The notes beneath the pieces were generated by a model. The model made no database searches, was not told the origin of the DNA, and saw nothing but the letters and a program-made list of their open reading frames with translations. This document shows positions 6,739-12,801 of a stretch of 14,060 nt of DNA, piece by piece (positions within the stretch are counted from its first letter, which is position 1; every line of letters starts with the position of its first letter). The stretch is from Sphingomonas sp. UBA1000 (GTDB taxonomy: Bacteria; Pseudomonadota; Alphaproteobacteria; Sphingomonadales; Sphingomonadaceae), in the NCBI GenBank assembly GCA_002291855.1, contig DBAW01000144.1:1-14060 (forward strand). Reading direction: 5' to 3'. The position numbers and the translations under genes were made by a program.

Positions 6739-9053
6739 GCAGCGTGCCCGATCGCGGCCTTGCGCCGGCGCAGGATCGTTTCTGGCAAGCGGACCGTGAG
6801 CACTGCGCCTCCCCGTTCACCGTCGCGGATCGTGAGCGACCCGCCGACTTCCAGCATGATCTGCCGTGAAATGTACAGACCAAGCCCGGTTCCCTTTCCT
6901 GCCGCCTTGGTGGTGAAGAAAGGGTCAAAAGCGCTGTGGGCGGCATCCTTGCCAAGGCCGATGCCGGTGTCATGGACGGAAATGTCGATCCCGCCATCCC
7001 CTTCGGCGACCAGAATGTCGATCCGGTCGGCGCTGCTGCGGGCCGGGCCATATTCACGCCGGCTGGCAATCGCGTCGAGGCTGTTCTGGATGGCGTTGAC
7101 GATGATCTGTTCCAGCGCGACCCGCGGCATGGCGGCAAGCACGGGCACCGGCAGCGCCGATCCGATCCGCAGCCGCACATCCTGCGCGACGAGCAGCGGG
7201 CGCATGAAGTTGGTCGCCGCCGTCACCGCCTCGACCAGTTCGAACGGCTCGCCATCGCCCGAATCGATGCGGCCATAGCGCGAAATGCGGTCGATGATCG
7301 CGCGGGCGCGTGCGACCTGTTCCTCGATCCGGCGCAGCTTGCGGGCAATGTCCGGCCCGGCCGGATGGTCATGCGCCTCAAGCTGCATCAGCCCGTTTTC
7401 GGCGGCGAGCGCGATGGTGAACAGCGGCTGGCGCAGTTCGTGGCTGAGCGCGGAGGCCATGCCGCCCAGATCGGTCAGCCGCGCCTGGTGCATCATCATG
7501 TCCTCGGCCACCTTGGCCTGGCGCAGCCGCAGGAAGCAGCCGCCGCTCCACCGGCCATAGCCCTGATTGTCGCGCAGCACGGCCAGGAACCAGTCGGTCG
7601 GCGGCCGGTCCTTGATGCGCAGCTCGACGATCGCCTCGCTCTGCGCGCAGACATTGGTGAAGCTCTGCTGGTCGGCGTCATGCACGGAAATCGTAATCGT
7701 CTGCCGCCCGGTCTCACGGTCCAGCGAGACGAAGCGCAGCACCCCCGCCGCCACATCGTAGGAGATATCCGCGACAAGGATCAGATCGATGCTCTGTTTC
7801 AGCTTGGCGATGGCCTTGGAGATCGCGTCGCGTTCGGCCAGCGCCTCGGTGAAGCTGTTGTTTTTTTCAACGAACATCGACACCGGCCGCTGGAACTCGA
7901 CAAAGGGCATCTGCTCGCGGGGCTGGAGGTCGGGCTCGCCGAAATGGCTGAGCATGCCGTCCCATGCATCGAGCGAGCGGTCGAGCCGGCGCTTCAGCCA
8001 CAGGTTGATCGCGATGCCGATGGCGACCACAAGGCTGAAGCCGAGCAGATCGGTCAGCAGGCGCGTATAGGCGGCGAGCGCGAACGGCCTGAGCGACGAC
8101 GCATAGGTCGCGGACATGCCGGTTCCGGGCACCGTGATGGTCCGCACATGGCAGGCCGTGACCCAATAGGCGAAGGTCGACTGGTCGTTGACCGCCGGCT
8201 GGTCACGGTCGTCGAAATTCTTGCAGTCGAGCAGGCGCTTCAGATCGTCGGTCGCCGGCAGCTTTGTTCTGTCCGGCACGACCAGCAGCCGGGCAGACAC
8301 ATTTTCCGACACGAAATCATGCATGCCCCACAAAGTCTTCGGCTGATGATGCTGCGCGGTGACGAGCAGCGCGACATGGCGGCTGATGTCCTGCCGCGTC
8401 GATTCGAAGCTGGTGGCGAAGCGACGCACTTCGCCGACGAACAGCATTGTCGTCGCCGCCGCGCCGAAAAGCAGCGATGTGGCATAGATCGCCGAACTCA
8501 GGCTGACCGTCTTGCGCCGGCGGATCGCCAGCGTCACCGGATCGACGATGAAGCACAGGGCGAGCATGTCGGCGATGGTCGCGAACAGCGTGTCGTTGAT
8601 GACCTTGCGGATCACGACGACGCCGGCCAGCGACGGCGGCGCACCATATTGCAGCCACAGGAATCCGAACCCGATCACCGTGCCGGCGGTGATTGCGAAC
8701 AGGCCGGTCGCCTCGGCCATCGTCCGGTTGCGGCGCACGAACCGGTCGACCACCACGACATGGCCGATGGCAAGCAGGATCGAGACCGGATGGCCCCACC
8801 AGCCCCAGCTCGGCATCATGAACACCGTCGCCGCCAGGATGCCGGCGCGCAGCCCCCAGATGCGGTAGGTAAGCAGATAGAAAAGCGGGGCCAGATACAG
8901 CTCGAACCCCGGCCCGATCACGATTCGCCAGCTGCTCGCCGCGGTTGCGGCGGCGGCGAGGGCGAACATCATCACGATCGTGACCGGTGTCGCCCGTCCG
9001 GATATGGCGGCGTTGTTCGGGGCTGGCCCGGAGGAGGACGTCAGCGGTGTCAT
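6735..9053 (-). CDS. Multi-spanning membrane sensor histidine kinase
   Basis: A 772-residue kinase. Residues about 22-207 hold roughly seven hydrophobic segments (near 22-40, 50-66, 70-81, 89-104, 117-135, 155-172 and 187-207). A polar stretch of about 125 residues follows (208-333), probably periplasmic, then another membrane segment near 335-353. The cytoplasmic part has a linker at 355-520 without a recognised domain, the H-box SALSHELRQPLFT with His538, the N-box IVNAIQNSLDAI (N653/N657), the G1 box DTGIG (695-699), FDPFFTTK (709-716) and GKGTGLGLYISR (719-730). All catalytic boxes are intact. The H-box resembles the HPK4 (DctB/NtrB-like) group. The start ATG 9053 overlaps the stop of the receiver gene (ATGA at 9050-9053). 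The same frame stays open 108 codons further upstream, but that part is the receiver gene read out of frame. The signal sensed is unknown; the membrane module resembles MASE-type sensors only in outline. Confidence 0.93.
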   Translation of the reverse strand: MTPLTSSSGPAPNNAAISGRATPVTIVMMFALAAAATAASSWRIVIGPGFELYLAPLFYLLTYRIWGLRAGILAATVFMMPSWGWWGHPVSILLAIGHVVVVDRFVRRNRTMAEATGLFAITAGTVIGFGFLWLQYGAPPSLAGVVVIRKVINDTLFATIADMLALCFIVDPVTLAIRRRKTVSLSSAIYATSLLFGAAATTMLFVGEVRRFATSFESTRQDISRHVALLVTAQHHQPKTLWGMHDFVSENVSARLLVVPDRTKLPATDDLKRLLDCKNFDDRDQPAVNDQSTFAYWVTACHVRTITVPGTGMSATYASSLRPFALAAYTRLLTDLLGFSLVVAIGIAINLWLKRRLDRSLDAWDGMLSHFGEPDLQPREQMPFVEFQRPVSMFVEKNNSFTEALAERDAISKAIAKLKQSIDLILVADISYDVAAGVLRFVSLDRETGRQTITISVHDADQQSFTNVCAQSEAIVELRIKDRPPTDWFLAVLRDNQGYGRWSGGCFLRLRQAKVAEDMMMHQARLTDLGGMASALSHELRQPLFTIALAAENGLMQLEAHDHPAGPDIARKLRRIEEQVARARAIIDRISRYGRIDSGDGEPFELVEAVTAATNFMRPLLVAQDVRLRIGSALPVPVLAAMPRVALEQIIVNAIQNSLDAIASRREYGPARSSADRIDILVAEGDGGIDISVHDTGIGLGKDAAHSAFDPFFTTKAAGKGTGLGLYISRQIMLEVGGSLTIRDGERGGAVLTVRLPETILRRRKAAIGHAA

Positions 9054-9427
9054 GCCGCGCGCGCGCCCCGCAACAGGCCGAGCAGCTGGTTGAGGTCCAC
9101 AGGCTTGGCGAGCAGCGCCGCGTCCAGCTCCGCCAGCTCGTCGCGCGCATGGTCGGTGATGTCGGTCTGGCCGGTCATCAGCGCAAAGCGCAGCTGCCGC
9201 CCGGCCAGCGCCGGGTCGCGCCGCGCGCGGCGGACCAGGTCGATGCCGCTGGCGCTGCCGAGCCTGATGTCGGTCAGCACGGTTTCGATTCCCTGATGCA
9301 CGCGCAACAGGCCGAGCGCGCCCTCGACATCGCCGGCCGGCGCGGGCGACAGGCCGCGCAGCGCCAGCCATTCGCACAGCTCCTCGCGCAGTTCCGGCTC
9401 GTCATCGACGACCAGAATGCGGGGCAT
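9050..9427 (-). CDS. Single-domain response regulator (receiver only)
   Basis: From ATG 9427 this is 125 residues, just one receiver domain: MPRILVVDDEPE at the N-terminus with D8/D9, phospho-acceptor D53 in LTDIRLG, T85 in MTGQ and K108 in AKP. All residues needed for phosphorylation are there, and no output domain follows. Such proteins pass phosphate on in a relay, act as phosphate sinks, or bind a partner when phosphorylated. The frame extends to a TTG at 9454 that has AGGA nine bases upstream, while the ATG has no clear ribosome-binding site. I prefer the ATG because receiver domains usually begin this close to their first strand, but the TTG start is possible. First gene of the operon, overlapping the kinase by four bases (ATGA), so it is very likely a target of that kinase. 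Confidence 0.92.
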   Translation of the reverse strand: MPRILVVDDEPELREELCEWLALRGLSPAPAGDVEGALGLLRVHQGIETVLTDIRLGSASGIDLVRRARRDPALAGRQLRFALMTGQTDITDHARDELAELDAALLAKPVDLNQLLGLLRGARAA

Positions 9428-9506
9428 GGAAGACGAGGAAGGCGCGTGTTTCAAGATACCTGGTCCTGTCGCGGCAAACGTCCCCTCCGCGATCGTCGCA
9501 TGCGCC

Positions 9507-9523
9507 GGTTAATATGGAGTAAA
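9507..9523 (-). promoter_or_regulatory. CtrA-like motif upstream of the signalling operon
   Basis: On the minus strand this reads TTTACTCCATATTAACC, i.e. TTTA-N7-TTAA, one mismatch from the CtrA consensus TTAA-N7-TTAA. It lies 80 bases upstream of the receiver ATG (53 from the alternative TTG). It matches the 17-mer at 1158-1174 at 12 of 17 positions and has the same orientation relative to the downstream gene. CtrA often controls motility and c-di-GMP genes in alphaproteobacteria, which fits the operon. Not proof of binding. Confidence 0.3.
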
Positions 9524-9601
9524 TGAAACCCGGCACGCTGCGGTGTCTCGCCCGATCCCGGACGCAACCCGATCCGTTTCCAGACCGACATGATCCCGTA
9601 T

Positions 9602-9639
9602 CCGGGCAGCCGCAACTCAGGGATTGCCGCGATGCCCGG
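9602..9639. repeat. Imperfect inverted repeat (hairpin)
   Basis: CCGGGCA (9602-9608) pairs fully with TGCCCGG (9633-9639). Further in, GCAA (9612-9615) can pair with TTGC (9624-9627), leaving internal mismatches and an 8-base loop. No T-run follows on either strand. It lies in the divergent intergenic region, about 110 bases upstream of the ABC1 kinase start, so it could fold in that leader transcript or be a protein-binding palindrome. Confidence 0.4.
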
Positions 9640-9735
9640 TATCGCCCTGCGGTCATTGCAAGGCCGGGCCGCATGCCCATATCCCGCCGGCAGCCGGTGC
9701 CTGCGCCAGTCCGGCGCGACACCCCCCGGCGCGGC

Positions 9736-9745
9736 AGGAAAGGGG
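9736..9745 (+). promoter_or_regulatory. Ribosome-binding site deciding the ABC1 kinase start
   Basis: The purine-rich run AGGAAAGGGG ends five bases before ATG 9751. It is the best ribosome-binding site in the open frame and supports starting the kinase here rather than at the in-frame ATG 228 bases upstream, where GGAG is only three bases from the start codon. Confidence 0.6.
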
Positions 9746-9750
9746 CGGGC

Positions 9751-11118
9751 ATGGCCGGCGACAGCGACAGACGTGCAGATGACCGGCGGGCAGATGACCG
9801 GCGGGCAGATGCACGACGGGTCGGGGCGCCGGTGCCGACCGGGCGGATCAGCCGCCTGGCCCGGTTCGGCGGGCTGGCGGCGGGCGTGGCCGGCAATATG
9901 ATCCTCGGCGGTGCGCGCGATCTGGCGCGCGGCCGCCGCCCCAGCCTGCCCGATCTGCTGCTGACCCCGGCCAATGCGCTGCGCGTCGCCGACGGCCTTG
10001 CCAATCTGCGCGGCGCGGCGATGAAGCTTGGCCAGCTGATGTCGATGGATGCGGGCGATCTGCTGCCGCCCGAACTGACCGAGATCCTCGCCCGGCTGCG
10101 CGCCGATGCCCGGCCGATGCCGCGCGCGCAGGTGCAGGCGGTGCTCGACCGCTATTGGGGGCCGGGCTGGGAGACGCGCTTTGCCGAGTTTGGCTGGACA
10201 CCGATTGCCGCCGCCTCGATCGGCCAGGTCCACCGGGCGCGGCTGACCTGCGGGCGCGATGTGGCGATCAAGGTTCAGTATCCGGGCGTGCGGCTGAGCA
10301 TCGACAGCGATGTCGACAATGTCGCGACCTTGCTGGCGATGTCGCGGCTGGTGCCCGACGGGCTGGATCTGGCCCCGCTGCTCGCCGAGGCGAAGCGCCA
10401 GCTGCGCGACGAGGCCGATTATCTGCGCGAGGCCGATTGCCTGACGCGCTACCGCGCCGCGCTGGCGGACGACCCCGATTTCACCGTGCCGGGGCTGGTC
10501 GAGGAGCTGGCCCGCCCGGCGGTGCTGGTGATGGATTATGTCGCCGGCATCCCCATCGAGGCGGCGGAAACCGCGCCGCAGGCCGAGCGCGACCGGCTGG
10601 CGACGGCGCTGATCCGGCTGGTGCTCGATGAACTGTTCCGCTTCGGCCTGATGCAGACCGACCCCAATCTGGCGAACTTCCTCTACGATCCGGCCACCGG
10701 GCGGGTGATCCTGCTCGATTTCGGGGCGACGCGGACCATCGATCCGGCGATGACCGAGGGCTATCGCACGCTCGGCCGGGCCGGGCTGGGCGGCGACGAG
10801 GCGGCGGTTTGGGCGGCGGCCGAGTCGCTGGGCCTTGTCCATCCGCGCGTGCCCGCCGAGCGCAAGGCCGAGATTCTGGCGCTGGCCGACATGGCGATGG
10901 CCCCGCTGCGCGCCGGCGGGCGGTTCGATTTCGCCGATCGCGGCTTTGCCGAGCGGATGCGCGATCAGGGGCTGGCAATGGCGAAGCGGCGTGAGCTGTG
11001 GCACGTCCCCCCGGCCGAGGCGTTGTTCGTGCAGCGCAAGCTGGGCGGCGTCTATCTGATCGCCAGCCGGCTGGGCGCGGTCGTCGATATGGGGGCGCTT
11101 GTCGCCCCGCATCTCTGA
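9751..11118 (+). CDS. ABC1/AarF family atypical kinase, COQ8-like
   Basis: A 455-residue member of the ABC1 (UbiB/COQ8/ADCK) family, atypical kinases or ATPases tied to ubiquinone biosynthesis. Landmarks are the KxGQ motif (K92-Q95 in AAMKLGQLMSMD), the Ala-rich nucleotide loop AAASIGQVH (153-161), the VAIK lysine K174, DEADYLREA (220-228), MQTDPNLANFLYD (301-313) and LLDFGAT (321-327). The form QTDPN-xx-NF-YD followed by LLDFGAT resembles COQ8A/ADCK3 of mitochondria more than the HADPHPGN form of E. coli UbiB. The first 24 residues carry a DDRRA-type repeat and look disordered. The start at 9751 is supported by AGGAAAGGGG and by the loss of coding bias upstream. DUF454 follows 17 bases later, probably in the same transcript. 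Expected role: support of ubiquinone synthesis at the membrane, perhaps alongside a separate UbiB elsewhere. Confidence 0.93.
   Translation: MAGDSDRRADDRRADDRRADARRVGAPVPTGRISRLARFGGLAAGVAGNMILGGARDLARGRRPSLPDLLLTPANALRVADGLANLRGAAMKLGQLMSMDAGDLLPPELTEILARLRADARPMPRAQVQAVLDRYWGPGWETRFAEFGWTPIAAASIGQVHRARLTCGRDVAIKVQYPGVRLSIDSDVDNVATLLAMSRLVPDGLDLAPLLAEAKRQLRDEADYLREADCLTRYRAALADDPDFTVPGLVEELARPAVLVMDYVAGIPIEAAETAPQAERDRLATALIRLVLDELFRFGLMQTDPNLANFLYDPATGRVILLDFGATRTIDPAMTEGYRTLGRAGLGGDEAAVWAAAESLGLVHPRVPAERKAEILALADMAMAPLRAGGRFDFADRGFAERMRDQGLAMAKRRELWHVPPAEALFVQRKLGGVYLIASRLGAVVDMGALVAPHL
9776..9820 (+). repeat. 15-bp tandem repeat in the ABC1 kinase N-terminus
   Basis: CAGATGACCGGCGGG occurs twice without change (9776-9790 and 9791-9805) and a third time with three differences (9806-9820). 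The unit is five codons long, so gain or loss of a copy keeps the frame. It encodes the D-D/A-R-R-A pentads in the charged, probably disordered N-terminus. Confidence 0.9.
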
Positions 11119-11135
11119 CCGGAAGGGGGTGGCCG

Positions 11136-11489
11136 ATGCGGCGCTGGCTGTGGCACGGGGCGGGGATGGTGGCGGTTGCGCTGGGCGTGATCGGCATGGC
11201 GCTGCCGATCCTGCCGACGGTGCCGTTCATGCTGCTCGCCGCCTTCTGCTTCGCGCGCGGCAATCCGGCGCTGGAGGCGCGGATTCTGGCCGATCCGCGC
11301 TTCGGCCCGCCGATCCGCGCCTGGCGTGAGCGTCGCGCCATCGGCCGCAAGGCCAAGCTGGCGGCGGTTCTCGGCCTTGGCGGCAGCGCGGTGATCGGCC
11401 TAGTCGCCCTGCCGCTGCCCTGGGGGGCGGCGCCGCTGATCGTCGCAATTGTCTGTGGCGGCTTCATCCTGACCCGGCCCGACGCCTGA
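11136..11489 (+). CDS. DUF454 / YbaN family inner-membrane protein
   Basis: A 117-residue membrane protein of the YbaN (DUF454) family. The N-terminal half carries the signature GVIGMALPILPTVPFMLLAAFCFARGNPALE (18-48), then DPRFGPPIRAWRERRAI (53-69), and two further hydrophobic segments lie near 74-92 and 98-113. The family's function is not established. ATG 11136 is preceded at six bases by GGAAGGGGG (11121-11129), and 17 bases separate it from the ABC1 kinase stop, so the two are probably co-transcribed. The length is normal for the family. Confidence 0.9.
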   Translation: MRRWLWHGAGMVAVALGVIGMALPILPTVPFMLLAAFCFARGNPALEARILADPRFGPPIRAWRERRAIGRKAKLAAVLGLGGSAVIGLVALPLPWGAAPLIVAIVCGGFILTRPDA

Positions 11490-11539
11490 CCTCGTTTTTT
11501 GGGCATCGCGCTGGCCTGCGGCCATGATAGGGCGCGGCC

Positions 11540-12754
11540 GTGACCGATGCCGTTTCCAGATTTGACGCGATCATCCTCGGTGCCGGGGCCGCCGGGCTGA
11601 TGTGCGCGGCGACCGCCGGCCAGGCCGGGCGGCGCGTGCTGCTGATCGACCATGCCGACGAACCGGGGCGCAAGATCCTGATTTCGGGCGGCGGGCGCTG
11701 CAACTTCACCAACATCCACACCGCCCCCGACCGGTTTCTGTCGGCCAATCCGCATTTCGCCCGCTCCGCGCTCAGCCGCTATGGCGCGGAGGATTTCATC
11801 GCGCTGGTCGACCGTCATGGCATCGCCTGGCACGAAAAGACGCTGGGCCAGCTGTTCTGCGACGGATCGGCGCGCCAGATCGTCGCCATGCTGGTCGAGG
11901 AATGCCGGGCGGGCGGGGTCGAGCTGCGCTGCGGCGCGCCGGTGACGGCGGTTGCGCATGGCGACGGGCTGTTCCGCGTCGATCATGGCGGGCGCACCGC
12001 CACTGCGCCCGCGCTGGTCATCGCGACCGGCGGGCCGTCCATCCCCAAGATCGGGGCGACCGGTTTCGCCTATGACCTTGCCCGCCAGTTCGGGCTGAAG
12101 CTGGTCGAGCCGCGTCCGGCGCTGGTGCCGCTGACCCTGTCGGGCGAAGAGGCGCTGTTCCGCGAGCTGTCGGGCGTGTCCGCCCCGGTTGTCGCGCGCG
12201 CCGGGCAGGGGGTGTTCGCCGAAGCGGCGCTGTTCACCCATCGCGGCCTGTCCGGCCCCGCCATCCTGCAAATCTCGTCCTATTGGCGGCCGCGCACGCC
12301 GGTGACGATCGATTTTCTGCCCGGGCGCGCGGCCGACTGGCTGGTCGCAGCCAAGCGCGAACGCCCGCGCCAGCATCTCGGCCGGCTGCTGCGCGAGGCG
12401 CTGCCCGAACGGCTCGCCGACCGGCTGGCCGCCGGCATCGCCGCCGATCTCGGGCTGGCGGCGGAGCTGGGCAATGCGCCCGACCGGCTGCTGCGCGCCG
12501 CCGCCGAACGGCTGGGCGGCTGGACCTTCCACCCGACCGGGACCGAAGGCTTTGCCAAGGCAGAGGTGACGGCGGGCGGAATCAGCACCGCCGAGCTGTC
12601 GTCGAAAACGATGGCGGCGCGGCGCGTGCCCGGCCTGTATGCGATTGGCGAGGCGGTGGACGTCACCGGCTGGCTCGGCGGCTACAACTTTCAATGGGCC
12701 TGGGCGAGCGGCCGGGCGGCGGGCCTCGCTCTCGCTGCGGGACAGGTCACGTAG
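11540..12754 (+). CDS. HI0933/YhiN (BaiN-like) family NAD(P)/FAD flavoprotein
   Basis: A 404-residue flavoprotein oxidoreductase. The N-terminus FDAIILGAGAAGLMCA gives the FAD-binding Rossmann motif G14-x-G16-x-x-G19. The family marker ISGGGRCNFTN lies at 48-58. Others are ATGGPSIPKIGATGFAYDLA, THRGLSGPAILQISSYW, GTEGFAKAEVTAGGI and the C-terminal FAD-contacting GWLGGYNFQWAWASG (377-391). Length and motif order are normal. Members have been linked to bile-acid reduction in gut bacteria (BaiN), but in a sphingomonad-like organism the substrate cannot be named. The start is GTG 11540; the first in-frame ATG would cut away the nucleotide-binding motif. AGGG lies eight bases upstream of the GTG. 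It is 50 bases from the DUF454 stop, so it may share that transcript or have its own promoter. Confidence 0.93.
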   Translation: MTDAVSRFDAIILGAGAAGLMCAATAGQAGRRVLLIDHADEPGRKILISGGGRCNFTNIHTAPDRFLSANPHFARSALSRYGAEDFIALVDRHGIAWHEKTLGQLFCDGSARQIVAMLVEECRAGGVELRCGAPVTAVAHGDGLFRVDHGGRTATAPALVIATGGPSIPKIGATGFAYDLARQFGLKLVEPRPALVPLTLSGEEALFRELSGVSAPVVARAGQGVFAEAALFTHRGLSGPAILQISSYWRPRTPVTIDFLPGRAADWLVAAKRERPRQHLGRLLREALPERLADRLAAGIAADLGLAAELGNAPDRLLRAAAERLGGWTFHPTGTEGFAKAEVTAGGISTAELSSKTMAARRVPGLYAIGEAVDVTGWLGGYNFQWAWASGRAAGLALAAGQVT

Positions 12755-12801
12755 TTTTCCGCCTTGTGCCGGGCGGCCATGTCCCCCATGGGGAACCGCT
12801 C

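Larger units (their letters stand above)
9428..9750. other. Divergent intergenic region
   Basis: About 320 bases lie between the receiver gene (minus) and the ABC1 kinase gene (plus), and both promoters should be here. A plus-strand frame is open from an ATG at 9523 into the ABC1 kinase gene, but its third codon positions lack the strong G/C bias of the neighbouring genes and the translation is low-complexity with no family resemblance, so it is judged non-coding. The region holds a CtrA-like motif and an imperfect hairpin, listed separately. No convincing -35/-10 pair or RNA gene was recognised. Confidence 0.6.

Noticed and set aside
6936..9296. Long plus-strand open frame opposite the histidine kinase
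   Set aside because: The minus strand encodes all histidine-kinase boxes in order; the plus translation is rich in Arg, Gly, His and Gln without domains. Same GC artefact.
9054..9377. 108-codon N-terminal extension of the histidine kinase
   Set aside because: This is the receiver gene read in another frame; the ATGA overlap at 9050-9053 gives a natural start.
9523..9750. 76-codon N-terminal extension of the ABC1 kinase
   Set aside because: Third codon positions lack the bias seen in the gene, the translation has no family resemblance, and a better ribosome-binding site precedes ATG 9751.
11495..11500. T6 run after the DUF454 stop as an intrinsic terminator
   Set aside because: No GC-rich stem could be found directly upstream of the T-run.
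10481..12694. Long minus-strand open frame opposite the ABC1 kinase, DUF454 and flavoprotein genes
   Set aside because: It crosses three well-supported plus-strand genes and shows no recognisable motif.
12784..12793. Palindrome CCCCATGGGG just before the helicase gene
   Set aside because: A 10-bp palindrome is not unusual in GC-rich DNA, and part of it serves as the weak ribosome-binding site.
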